Positions 9,797-18,419 are shown, numbered from the stretch's first letter. The stretch: 64,000 bases of DNA from Rhynochetos jubatus (GCA_027574665.1 CM050657.1:31309408-31373407); one strand, 5' to 3'. Numbers and translations: made by a program. Notes: generated by a model not told the origin, from the sequence alone.

Positions 9797-10310
9797 TGTA
9801 GGGAAAATCCCAGCGCCAGGAGCCGGTGTGCACCAAGGAGACAGGGCAGTCCTGGGAAACTTTATTGGAATAACGGGAGAGTGCCCGGGGTACATCCCTG
9901 GGGTCCCTGCAGCCAGCCCGGCAGCGTGCGGCTCCCGGCCGGCTGAATGGCGGCTGGGCCTTCTCTCCTTCCTCTCTCCCTCCGCCCGCGAGCGCACAGC
10001 GCGAAGCGCCGCGATTGGGCGGGCGGGCAGGGGGCGGGCCCGGAGCCGCGGTGCTTGGCCCGCCGATTGGGCGGGCGAGCAGGGGGCGGGTTGGGAGCGG
10101 CGGGGCCCGGGCCTCCGATTGGCTGAGCCGGCAGCGGGCGGAGCCCGCGCCCGGCGCGGCGGCCGAACCGAGCGCGCCCGGTCGGGGGTGGCGGCGGCGG
10201 GCAGCGCGCGGCAGCGGGCAGAGAGGCGCGTCCCCGGGGTCCCGGAGCTGCCGGCGCCCGGCGGAGCCCCGGCAGCGGCAGCCAGAGCGGCCGTGCCAGC
10301 AGGTGACCGC
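9797..10310 (-). mobile_element. Minus-strand GC-rich LTR with CCAAT/GC-box promoter (copy A)
   Basis: Reading the minus strand there is a CpG-rich U3, a poly(A) signal AATAAAG (about 9860-9866), a U5 that aligns with the U5 at 11150-11229 (CTGTCTCCTTGGTG, GATTTTCCCTACA), and an end in CA at 9797 followed by the primer-binding site. The U3 part has three ATTGG words (10014-10018, 10066-10070, 10118-10122; CCAAT on the minus strand), each next to GGGCGG-type Sp1 sites. The upstream LTR edge is not resolved and may lie anywhere up to about 10500. In orientation and position it could drive the RING gene of its copy. Confidence 0.65.
10005..10300. promoter_or_regulatory. CpG-island promoter with three CCAAT boxes (copy A)
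   Basis: There is very high CpG density, three inverted CCAAT boxes at 52-base spacing (10014, 10066, 10118), and several GGGCGG boxes, without a TATA box. On the plus strand a possible splice donor CAGCAG|GTGACC occurs at about 10302. The island could therefore fire in both directions. The same elements sit at 18637, 18689 and 18741 in copy B. Confidence 0.6.
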
Positions 10311-10438
10311 CCGGCCGGGCGGGGGGAGGCCGCGGGGTGTGCGCGGGGCTGCGGCCGGAGGTGGGGGCGCCGGGCTGGTTGCGTGCGGGCCGGGCGGGGG
10401 GGGTTCGCTGGCCGCTCCGGGATGCGCCGCGCTGCCGG

Positions 10439-10460
10439 GCTGTGGCGGGGCTGTGGCGGT
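10439..10460. repeat. Two-unit ancestor-like state of the 11-bp minisatellite
   Basis: Copy A holds only two units of GGGGCTGTGGC at this site, against 18 units at the matching site in copy B (19062-19259). Confidence 0.85.
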
Positions 10461-10504
10461 GTGCGCACGGGGTGGCCTCGGGCGGTGTGCTGCGCCCTCG
10501 GGCT

Positions 10505-11069
10505 GCCCGGCTTGGGGCTGGGAAGGGGCCGTGTGCGCGTTCCCGCCCGCTGCCGGCGGGAGCGGCAGCGCGAGCCGAAGGGGGGAATGGCCGGCGAAGG
10601 GGGAGAGCCCGGCGGCTCAGGCAGGAATAGCCGGGATCGCTGGGAAACGGGAAAGCCAGGCTGGCGCGGCCGAGCGCGGCAGGTGCCGGGAGCGGCCGCG
10701 GCGCAGCTCGCGCAGTCGCCCCGCTGCGGGGGCTCCGGCTGGCGCAGGGACAGAGTCTGGCGCGGCGATGCTGCTCGGGGCAGCCGCAGCGCTTGGAGCA
10801 AACGCTGCGGCCTGGCTTCTGCTGGAGCTGCTGCGGGACGAGGCTGGAAATGCGCTGCCCGCTCTGGGCTTGGCTTGGCTGCTTGGTGGGCGGATTGCTG
10901 CGGAGACCGCGTTCGTGTCCGTCTCTCTGGCCAGGGGGACCTGGGGACGTGCAGGGCTTCACACGAGGCTTTGGCAGCAAATCCACAATTCCTGATCCCC
11001 AGTCGACACTGGCAGGAACACCACTTTTGTGTCTTTACAAAAGAACCTGAGCCCACGCAGTCAAAGTAG
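10505..11069. other. CpG-rich segment between copy A and the plus-strand LTR end
   Basis: GC-rich sequence present once in the window. It has no clear coding content despite long open frames, which are expected at this base composition. It probably includes the U3 of the LTR ending at 11229, but no TG start or flanking duplication could be fixed. Confidence 0.5.
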
Positions 11070-11229
11070 GATAAAAGGGGGCTGCGCCCCCCTGTAGATG
11101 GAGAGACCCCACAGGAATGTGTCCCGTGGACTCTCCCTTTATTCAAGTAAAGTTTTATTCTTATTTTTCACAGGCCTCCTCTGTCTCCTTTGTGAACACT
11201 GTCTCCTGGTCGCGCCATTTTCCATACCA
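11070..11229 (+). mobile_element. 3' part of a 5' LTR (R-U5), plus orientation
   Basis: A TATA-like GATAAAAG (11070-11077) is followed by a GC hairpin (GGGGGC-TGC-GCCCCC, 11077-11091). Then comes an R/U5 segment with TTTATTCTTATTTTTCACAG and an end in ...CCATACCA at 11229, one base before a primer-binding site. U5 aligns with the minus-strand LTRs of copies A and B. Confidence 0.75.
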
Positions 11230-11230
11230 A

Positions 11231-11248
11231 TGGGGGCTCGTCCAGGAT
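11231..11248 (+). other. tRNA-Pro-type primer-binding site
   Basis: TGGGGGCTCGTCCAGGAT matches the well-known gammaretroviral proline-tRNA site at 17 of 18 positions (A for G at position 14). It lies one base after the LTR end, as expected. This fixes the orientation and the gammaretrovirus-like (class I) nature of the element. Confidence 0.88.
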
Positions 11249-11435
11249 CCTTCCACCTTCCAGGGACGGTGGGCGATGGACAGGACTGATGGCGCGTCTC
11301 GCCGATAGTTGGCTGATCCCCTTCGAGGTCCGCTGGCCCTGGACGACTGATTGGGTACCTGAGACTGTTTGGAGACAGACGAGTAGCGGGCCAGGGGAGT
11401 CCGTGAGGGGTGACCAGAGGGAGAAGGGTAAGTAA
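11249..11435 (+). mobile_element. ERV leader with splice donor
   Basis: The leader after the primer-binding site includes GGAGACAGACGAGTAGCGGG and a strong splice donor, GAGAAGG|GTAAGTAAG at 11428. No gag start follows: the viral sequence is soon interrupted by an inverted pol scrap, so this is a rearranged provirus. Confidence 0.65.
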
Positions 11436-11437
11436 GC

Positions 11438-11490
11438 AGGCAGTGGGCCTGGGAATACTGGTTTTGGCAACAGGCAGTGGGCCTGGAAAC
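11438..11490. repeat. Two-copy local repeat AGGCAGTGGGCCTGG
   Basis: CAGGCAGTGGGCCTGGGAA and CAGGCAGTGGGCCTGGAAA occur about 33 bases apart just after the splice donor. Confidence 0.7.
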
Positions 11491-11492
11491 AC

Positions 11493-11553
11493 AGGTTCCG
11501 AGAAACGCTCTCAGCTCTTGTTTCGATTTGGGAACCCCGCCAGCCCCCAAAAG
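11493..11553 (-). pseudogene. Short inverted reverse-transcriptase scrap
   Basis: On the minus strand, about 20 codons read GAGGVPKSKQELRAFLGT. This resembles the VPKTK-x-LRxFLG segment that joins the polymerase and connection parts of gammaretroviral reverse transcriptase. It is in opposite orientation to the leader it touches and ends in the local repeat. The match is short, so the call is tentative. Confidence 0.4.
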
Positions 11554-13232
11554 TTTAGGAGGTGCATTGCCATTGCTGTGGAACCCTCCTGGTCACTTGC
11601 TGCTGGCAGGATGTCACTTACGTGCTGCAGCAAGGTGATGCTTCCAGGCGTCTTTTGCCAGGCTTCTAATCCTTTGGCTCATCGATTTCCAGAGACTGCG
11701 GGGCTGTTCTTAAACCCTTGCGCTGACACGGCCCAGCCCGGCCCTCAGCATCATCATGTCCAGTCTGTGCTTTTTCAGGGTGATGAGCAAACTTCAACCA
11801 AACCCATCATGGATCAGCCCTGTGGACAGGCACTTCTGTACAGCCAGGGGTTGTGTTTTTCATGTTCTGGGGGAAAAGGCGAATATACGAAGTTACTCCT
11901 TCAGCGTGGGTGGACTCGTGCTGCATCCGTGTGCTGGCTTCACCTTATCTGTGCAGAGAACAGAGTCACGAAATGGGCTGGGAGTAAGGCTTCTGCTTCC
12001 ATGAACCCCTTTTGCTACATCGGGGCTGTAGGAAGCAGGTTCTTCCTCGTACACTGTCCTGCTCTTCCTAACTTGTGCCTTTCCCTGCCCCTTGGTTTGT
12101 TTTCCGTCCTCTTCTTTCTGTGAACAGCCAGAGAGAAACACCTGCAGCTGGGCAAAGTGGGTCTGAATCCACAGGGTTGATCTACAAGCACGTGTGCGGC
12201 CACATTGCTGTGTGGTACAGCCTGTGCCGTTCTGTCCCTGCGGAACCTGTGGGGAAGGTCACTCCCTGGAATCCCGCCCCTCTTCTGCCAAGGCAAAAGG
12301 GGTTTAAGCGTTCCGTGCTTTCCCCTCCGTGAATTGCTCCCTGCCTTGACCTAAACCCTCCCATTCTGTCTGTCTGTGGCCTCTCTTGTTGCTGAGGGCC
12401 GGCCCCCCCCCCCCCCCCCCCCCCCATTCAGGGTGCTGCAGCTGTGCTCGGTCAGTGCACACATCCTCACCTGCACTTCCCGGTGGGAAGGGGCACATGG
12501 CTGTGCTTCCTCTGCTCCTGACAGCTGTAAGGGGAGCGGGAACAGGCTGATCCGGGCCCTGGTCTCCTCCAGGTGGAAGAGCGTGGACATGCCGGAGAGG
12601 GGAACTGGTGCTCATCAGCCAGCCAGCAGCAGCGTTTTCCCGGAGGCAAAGAAGGAATTCTTTGCGTAGTGATCCCCAACAACCTGCCGAGTTAAAAACA
12701 TTCTCTCTCGCTCTTGCAGTAACGCCAGTTCCAGAGCTGCTTGCCTGCGCGGGCACGACGTACCCTACCCCTGCGCACGAGGAGCCCAGCGCAGCCCGCA
12801 GCAGGACTGACCCAGCCCCGGGGCACGGCCAGAGGAACCAGGAGGGCTCATTGCCCTGTCCTTCCCGGGCGGCTGTAAGTGTACGGGGTAAAACTCCCTG
12901 ACCTTCCTTGGGGACGCGAATACACGGGATTGAATGGAATCGCTGTGTCCTCTGACGTTTGTTGTAAAGCCTGGGACACGGCCCGACCGATGAGCCGCGT
13001 GGGCTCGGATGGAATTGGGGAGGTATTGCCGACCTGTGCTCCAGATGGGAAAAGGGGAGGGCAGGGGTCCGACAGAATTGCTGCTGTGCCATTGGAGGCC
13101 AGTAAGAGGCCAAAGCTGCAGCTCAGTGTGCTGTGCTCGTGGCTCCCGGCAGTGCTGCCCCGGGACCAGCACTTCCACTCGTTCCACAGTAACCATCCAC
13201 TGGCGTGTGCCGATTTTGAGCTGAAGGGAATC
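11554..13232. other. Middle segment of the duplicated block, no recognised gene
   Basis: Moderately GC-rich sequence found once, except for 12306-12496, which is related to parts of copies A and B. A C23 run lies at 12403-12425. Several long open frames on both strands look like by-products of base composition. I recognise no domain. Confidence 0.5.
12306..12496. repeat. Diverged third relative of the ERV-flanking segment
   Basis: From AAGCGTTCCGTG to GGAAGGGGCAC this aligns with 7356-7519 and 15978-16141. Here the sequence continues as ATGGCTGTGCTTCC instead of entering TGTAAAGG, so it looks like the site before ERV insertion. It is more diverged than copies A and B are from each other, so it reflects an older duplication. 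Confidence 0.72.
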
Positions 13233-13643
13233 TCAATTCCGTTGCTTACCCCTCTCTTTCCCGTGGCTTTTAACCTCTTCCGCCTCCAGAAGTACATCAG
13301 ATCTTCCCAGAAATAGGGGACGAGGATCTTCCCGCAGACACAAGGCACCGCGCTTCCTCCAGCAGCCGTCGAAAGCCACGTGCAGAGCACGCTCGCGGGG
13401 AATGATGGAGGAGCCGTGGCAGGGGGAGAGAACACAGCACGTTAACAGCATTAAGACTGAGTTTTCAGACATCAGACTGGCAGTTGATAAGCTAATTACA
13501 ATCCCAGCAATTAATCTGAGGAGATTTAAAACTGCCATGTTGGCGTTTACTGGGCTGGGAAGGCCCACAGCAACAGAACCCAGAAATGGCAACATAAACA
13601 GGGAGAAAGGAGTAAAGAGTAAAAGAGCTTCCTCTGCAGTCAC
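13233..13643 (-). other. Open frame with hydrophobic N-terminal half, unknown
   Basis: An open frame of about 136 codons downstream of the RING gene on the same strand. Its first half has two hydrophobic stretches (LLLFTPFSLFMLPFLGSVAV and LLRLIAGIVISLSTASL). The second half is basic and charged. A possible splice donor, AGAGAGGG|GTAAGC, lies at about 13247 on the minus strand. The hydrophobic part vaguely recalls a retroviral fusion-peptide region, but no clear motif supports that. It may be the downstream exon or 3' UTR of the RING transcript, or nothing. Confidence 0.25.
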
Positions 13644-14375
13644 AGGGACTGAAATCGTTTCAGTGTCCCGAAAGCTGAGATCCCTCCGTACCCCTGGGCA
13701 TGTCGAGCTTCAGCTTGCAGCGGGACACAGAAGCTCACAAAGGCGGCGTCTAACGAGCCTTCAGGTCGGGGCAGCGGGCCTTGTTCTCTGCAAACGGGAA
13801 GGAATCCTGGAGACGTGTGATTTTAGCTCGGCTGATAAGCAGTGCTTGTCCCTGCATCTGACTGGGAAGGAAACAAACAGGTTGATACCGACCTTTGCCC
13901 GCGCAGCTGAATTGGTGTCCTGTGCTCAGTTCGATCCTTCCTGCCGGAGCGCATCCCTGACGGGAAGGTCGCGTGGGTCCGCTGAAGACGTTCCTGTCCG
14001 CAGGGAGATGTTCTCTTGCAGCTCCACGTCCGCGGCGTTTCCTTGGGGACTGCGTGCCTGGACACACAGCTCCAGGCTCCCTTCAGTGTCCGGGCTGTGC
14101 CAGGTCTCCTGTCCTGCCGTTCCTCAGCTCTGGAGCTCTCTTCCAGCCGGTGCGCGCAAGGGAATGGGACACTGTCTCTGGGAACATGCTGGGCCAGGCC
14201 TGGGGTGATGAGCGGTGGGGCACAGGCCGGCCCTGGAGACCTCCGGCCGGAAACATCTGCCCCGGGCCCAGCTGCCGAGACGGGGAGTCCCGAGAGCCTT
14301 CTGCTGGAATTTCGGGCCGGCACGTGCCCCAGCTGCTGGCCCGGCCCGGGTTTCGGCAGCTCCTGCGGCCTGGCT
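13644..14375. other. 3' flank of the RING gene
   Basis: CpG-rich sequence just downstream of the RING stop on the minus strand, probably including its 3' UTR. I did not find a convincing AATAAA or ATTAAA in gene orientation close to the stop, so the transcript end is not located. Confidence 0.45.
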
Positions 14376-15398
14376 CTAGCGGGGCCGGCGGCGGCGTGGT
14401 CTTTTGTGGGGCTGGGAAGAGTCCAGGGAGCTGCCGGCCCTCCTCCGGTGGGCCCGCCGTGGCCTGGCAGGTGCGCGGTGCCTGCCACGGGCGGGAGCGG
14501 AGGGACCCGCGTCCTCCTGCTGCTCTTCCTGCTCCCCGTGGGTGGGAGCGGGGGCGCTGGGGGGGCTGCTGGCACCCCCATGGAGAGCAGCGCTGGAGGT
14601 GCTGGGGTGCTCCTCTTCCTCAGCTGCAGCGGGGCTGACGGAGGGGGCTGGGCCAGGGGCGGGAGACCCTCCTCGGGAGGCAGCAGGATGGGGGGCAGCC
14701 GCGGGGCTGCCCTCTGGCTCCGCGGCACCAAGGCCGTCCTCGAGGGCCAGGAGTCGGTGGGCCTCCCTGCCGCAGCGTTGCACGGCAACGTCGATGAGGC
14801 GGCGGGCAAACGTGGCGGCGCCATCGTCCAGGGCCTCGCGCAGCAGGCGCACCAGGACCCCTTCGTCCAGGCCAAAGAGGCCCAGGACGGACAGGATGAG
14901 GCCCTGCATCACGCCTGCCATCGAGGGCTCCGCAAAGACCTGCCCCAGCTGCTGTTGCAGCCAGGGCAGAAAGGGCTCGAGGAGGGCTGGGTGATCACTG
15001 AACAGGTCAGCCCAGGTGTCGGGCCGGAGGCCGCCCGGAAGAGCCCGGAGCAGCGAGTCCACGGCCAGCGCCTGGGGGGAGACGGGGCGAGGGGGGCTCT
15101 GGGGGGCTGGGGGGCTAGAGGGGGCTGGGGGCCGGGGCGCTTCTCCTGCCTGGCAGGGGCCAGCCGCCGCCGGTGCCGGCCCCGAGGGGCCGATGACGAC
15201 CTCCTGGAAGTCGTCGTCCCCCCGCACCGAGTGCAGGATGGATTGCACTCCCCTCTTGCAGAGGGGGCACTCGGGCTTGCTGCGAGCCCAGCGCAGGATG
15301 CAGGCAAAGCAGAAGCGGTGGAGGCACGGCATGACGCAGGCGGCGTTGTCCCAGGTGTCCAGGCACACTGGGCAGCGGCTGCCTGGCTCCATGTCCAT
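14376..15398 (-). CDS. TOPORS-like RING-finger E3 ligase, intact copy
   Basis: The predicted 340-residue protein starts at the ATG at 15398 (A at -3, G at +4). Nine further in-frame bases upstream lack an ATG. A C3HC4 RING sits near the start (Cys9, Cys12, Cys25, His27, Cys30, Cys33, Cys44, Cys47) and is followed by SILHSVRGDDDFQEVVI. RING plus 'hSVR-DDF' is the signature of TOPORS, a nuclear ubiquitin and SUMO ligase. After a proline-rich linker, residues about 122-219 form a leucine-rich helical region (WADLF...PWLQQQLG...RLLREALDDGA) that fits the PWI-like domain of TOPORS. An acidic patch (258-264) and an arginine-rich tail (306-340, ending HKRPRRRRPR) suggest nuclear location. It is much shorter than vertebrate TOPORS (about 1000 residues) and intronless here, so it is a derived, probably retrocopy-born, multicopy relative. 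RING and zinc ligands are complete. Expression is unknown. Confidence 0.85.
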   Translation of the reverse strand: MDMEPGSRCPVCLDTWDNAACVMPCLHRFCFACILRWARSKPECPLCKRGVQSILHSVRGDDDFQEVVIGPSGPAPAAAGPCQAGEAPRPPAPSSPPAPQSPPRPVSPQALAVDSLLRALPGGLRPDTWADLFSDHPALLEPFLPWLQQQLGQVFAEPSMAGVMQGLILSVLGLFGLDEGVLVRLLREALDDGAATFARRLIDVAVQRCGREAHRLLALEDGLGAAEPEGSPAAAPHPAASRGGSPAPGPAPSVSPAAAEEEEHPSTSSAALHGGASSPPSAPAPTHGEQEEQQEDAGPSAPARGRHRAPARPRRAHRRRAGSSLDSSQPHKRPRRRRPR

Positions 15399-15746
15399 GC
15401 TGGCCACCCGCTGCGCTGGGCTGGGGGGAGCTGGGCGGGTGAAGCGCGCCCTCTCTTGGGCGCTGCAGCAGGCCGTGTCCCGCTGGAGAAGGGAGAGAGG
15501 CCACGGTCACTGGCCGGCCTAGGGAGGGCTGGCCCGAATGGGCAGGGCCCTCCGGAAGGGAGCCTGCCAGCTGCCCGGGGGGAGGCTCCCCCTCGCAGCT
15601 CACCTCTGCTGCTGGCAGTCAGTCGCCTCTGGGCTGCCTGGAGCTGGCGGGGCCAGGAAAAGTGCTGCCGCTGCTGCGAGCTCGCCAAGTGTCGCCTCTC
15701 AGCTGGGCACTGGAGCACCGAGGGCTCTCTCAGCACTGCAGCCTGG

Positions 15747-15909
15747 CCAACGGCTCGGCTCGAGAGGGGTCAACGGCTCGGCTCGAGGGGGGTCAACGGC
15801 TCGGCTCGAGGGGGGGCCAATGGCTCGGCTCGAGGGGGGCCAACGGCTCGGCTCGAGGGGGGGGCCACGGGCTCGGCTTGAGGGGGGGCCAGCGGCTGAG
15901 CTGGGTGGG
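15747..15909. repeat. Tandem repeat of CTCGGCTCGAGGGG units, copy B
   Basis: About six full units plus one degenerate unit, two more than in copy A. It lies 350-510 bases upstream of the intact RING ATG on the gene's strand. Units differ by single bases (CTCGAGAGGGG, CTTGAGGGG). Confidence 0.85.
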
Positions 15910-15977
15910 CTCAGAGCCGGTGCCGGCAGCCAAGCCCATCAGCAGGGACTCGGGCTCAGCGGAGCCATGGCTCAGGG

Positions 15978-16141
15978 AAGCGTTCAGTGCTTTCCCCTCC
16001 ATGAATTCCTCCCTGCAGTGACCTAAACCCTCCCGTTCTGTCTGTCCGTGGCCTGTCTTGTTGCTGAGGGCCCCCCCTCCCTGTTCAGGGAGCTGCAGCT
16101 GTGCTCGCTCTGCACCTGTACTTCCCGGGGGGAAGGGGCTC
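15978..16141. repeat. Non-viral segment shared with 12306-12496 (copy B)
   Basis: Copy B counterpart of 7356-7519. It ends at the start of the 33-base LTR stub (16142-16174), which here reads TGCAAAGGAATC. Confidence 0.75.
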
Positions 16142-16174
16142 TGCAAAGGAATCTTTCAGTGTCTCCAGTGCAGG
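16142..16174 (+). mobile_element. 33-base stub of a 5' LTR (copy B)
   Basis: Matches the first bases of the LTR at 17498, with one change at the third base (TGC for TGT), and is fused directly to integrase sequence. Same deletion as in copy A. Confidence 0.73.
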
Positions 16175-16963
16175 GGGGTTTTTTTGGTTATTGTTGAACA
16201 ATTATCGGGATGGGTTGAAGCTTTCCCCACTCAAAAAAAAAAAAAAAAAAAAAGCCTCAGAGGTGGTTGTTAAAGCTCTTTTGAAGGAAATTACTCATAG
16301 ATACGGAGTTCCTGAAATCATGGATTCCGACAGGGGAGCGCGTTTTACTGCAGCTGTTATAATTCAGGTCTCTCACTCCTCAGGCATCTGAGCACAGCTA
16401 CATACACCCTGTCACCCAGAGTCGTCAGGTCAGGCCGAGAGGATGAAGAGAACAATTAAGGAAAACTTAGCGAGGGATTGTAAACAAACAGGGTTAAAAT
16501 GGCCAGAGGCATTAAACTTAGTATGATGGGATATTAGGAATATGCCTAGACAACCAATAGGAGTTTCACCTGCAGAAGTATTACTGGGGGGATTATAGCT
16601 GTTCCAGGAACTTAGGTACCAGCTCAGGCGAGCCTGTTGGATGGGGATGAACAGGGAACCCATTACGTGCTGTATTTACAGCATTCTTTTTCACACTTGA
16701 GAAACCATGCTTATTGGGATCAGGGAGCGACACCTGAAATGCAGGTACATGATATACAACCTGGCGATAAAGTTTATGTAGAAATTTGAAAAGAAGGAAC
16801 AGATTTGAACTGAAACGGGAGAGACCTTCTCCGGTGTAACTAACCTCTTTTTATGGTGTGAAGGTGCAGGGGAAAGAAACCTGGATCCATCCTTAAGCAC
16901 AGTAGTCGTACATGTCAAACCTTCCGTGAAATTAGGGGTTTTCAGATTCAATCTCTTAAGAAT
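16175..16963 (+). pseudogene. Gammaretrovirus-like integrase relic (copy B)
   Basis: Same broken integrase as 7553-8340. The A-run at 16233-16253 is 21 long rather than 20. As a result the stretch IVEQLSGWVEAFPT before the run and the stretch VVKALLKEITHRYGVPEIM after it are in different frames here, while they share one frame in copy A. The later stops are common to both copies. No working enzyme is encoded. Confidence 0.85.
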
Positions 16964-17485
16964 GTTGTAGTTACTAAAAATACCAAAATGGAGTGGAATT
17001 ATTCCTTTGATCCTTCAGTGGCTGTTGAATTTTGTGTTACTGTTAGAGTCTCAGCTAGCTGGAGAAAATGTGGTGTATGGTCAAAACTAAGGCCTTGGGA
17101 TCCCTGTTCTTGTCCTGCACATCTCAGGGAGCTGCTGACTGGGAGAGGAACAGGGTGTTTGAACCAGCATCTGTGGTGTTTTGGTAACAGACCAGCTGGA
17201 GACTGGTGTTGCTTTAAGTTATGTTTATCCAGTTCAGTCTTTCCAGTTATTTAACACTTGGTGGGGATTTTCGGAAACCTTTTCACGGTTAACTTCTTGG
17301 TTCCCTGATCTGCCCACATGGTTAAAGAAAGGGATTGCAATAGCTGTTGCAGTGGTTTTACTGCTGGCATGTGGAATAGTGGTGTTCTAACGTTGTATTA
17401 CTTGTTTTCCTCGCTTATTGACTAAGATTTAAGGTGCCACCTGCAATTGTAATAAATGTTAATTGCAGGTATGCAAACAAAAACC
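16964..17485 (+). pseudogene. ERV env remnant, transmembrane end (copy B)
   Basis: Translated pieces are identical to those of copy A. The membrane-spanning stretch IAIAVAVVLLLACGIVVF lies near 17335-17390, after a Trp-rich juxtamembrane segment. Most of env is missing. Confidence 0.7.
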
Positions 17486-17496
17486 AAAGGAGGGAA
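17486..17496 (+). other. ERV polypurine tract (copy B)
   Basis: AAAGGAGGGAA just before the LTR start at 17498, as in copy A. Confidence 0.8.
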
Positions 17497-17497
17497 T

Positions 17498-18063
17498 TGT
17501 AAAGGAATCTTTCAGTGTCTCCAGTGCAGGTTTAGATGTGAGGTTTGGGGTCATGTAAAAGTGCAGAAATGCTGCTCAGCAGGCCCAGAATGTTTGTTCT
17601 CAACCTGCTGCTGGCACAGACCCACCCAAGGCTGGTTTCAAACCCCATCAAGCTAATCATGCAGAGACAGTTTCAACAAAGAGTGGTTAATTAATTAAGC
17701 ACAGGTGCTTTGCTAGACAAAAGGTAAACCCTAACTAGTACATCTGGAGGTCAGTCTCAGAATGGTGCAAGGCAGAAATGGCAGAAGAGCGATTCCGGAG
17801 ACAGCGACCCGAAGAGACCCTGAAACTGAACCAAGGATTGGAACCAGAAGAGGAGAATGCAGCTGAGAGAGGGGATTGGGATGGTCTTTGATAAACGATG
17901 AACTTTGGGGACTGAAGGGCCGAGTGGAAATAGACCGAGACTTTGGACCTTCTGTAATGGTCTAAAACCTGTGCGAGGTCTTGGGCCATTTGCCACTCGC
18001 TGAGGTGGTGGCCCAGCGCCAAGTTGTGATTCAATAAAAGGCATACCTAGAGCCACCCGCTTG
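17498..18063 (+). mobile_element. 3' LTR of the gammaretrovirus-like ERV (copy B)
   Basis: Starts TGTAAAGGAATC, with AATAAA at 18033-18038. The right edge is unresolved, as in copy A. Confidence 0.7.
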
Positions 18064-18222
18064 GTCTGGGGAAAAATCTGGGAAAACCGGTCCTCCCGTG
18101 GACGGCACGAGCGGAGTGACCAGCCTCCAGGTCTCCAGCCTCCGCCTCACCCCCCGGCCCGGCTCTCCCCCCCTCGGGTGCCCCGAAGAGCCTTCCCTCG
18201 GTCTCCTCCCCAGAGGATGCTT

Positions 18223-18415
18223 TCCCTCCTCCCTCTCCGGCCCTCCCGGCCCCCCTGGCCGGCCACTCGCCTGTCTCCCCGCAGTGCCGCGCACCCAGCA
18301 CCGCCCAGGGCCGGCAGCCGTCCAAGGGGAGCCGGTCGCCCCAATCCCGGGGAGGCGCCCCGTCAGCCCCGCCCGCCGTCCCGGGCAGGTGGAAGGATCC
18401 CGGAGGAGCCCCCTA
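18223..18415 (-). mobile_element. Inverted ERV primer-binding site and leader (copy B)
   Basis: Copy of 9600-9792. The degenerate tRNA-Pro-like site is at about 18396-18415 on the minus strand, followed by a leader related to the one at 11249-11420. Confidence 0.7.
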
Positions 18416-18419
18416 GCAA

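Larger units (their letters stand above)
6491..10504. repeat. Copy A of the 8.6-kb tandem segmental duplication
   Basis: This segment repeats at 15049-19304. The offset is 8558 at the left end, 8623 across the ERV part and 8799 after the minisatellite. The steps are explained by a 15-base difference near 7119, two fewer 'CTCGGCTCGAGGGG' units, one base in the A-run, and 16 fewer 11-bp units in copy A. Apart from these only scattered single-base changes are seen, so the duplication is recent. Copy A starts inside the RING gene, cutting it off, and continues beyond 10504 into the middle segment. The join at 6489-6491 shows at most 2 bp of microhomology (GG) with the sequence before copy B, and no target duplication. 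Confidence 0.93.

Noticed and set aside
9438-11069. 543-codon plus-strand open frame
   Set aside because: Extreme Arg/Gly/Ala/Pro content from CpG-rich sequence, crosses LTR, leader and unique parts, and has no domain. A by-product of GC-rich DNA.
15398-15407. Starting the RING protein at 15407
   Set aside because: The codon there is GTG, not ATG. The first ATG in frame is at 15398 with a good context.
14016-15881. 621-codon plus-strand open frame
   Set aside because: It is the antisense shadow of the RING gene and its GC-rich upstream repeat.
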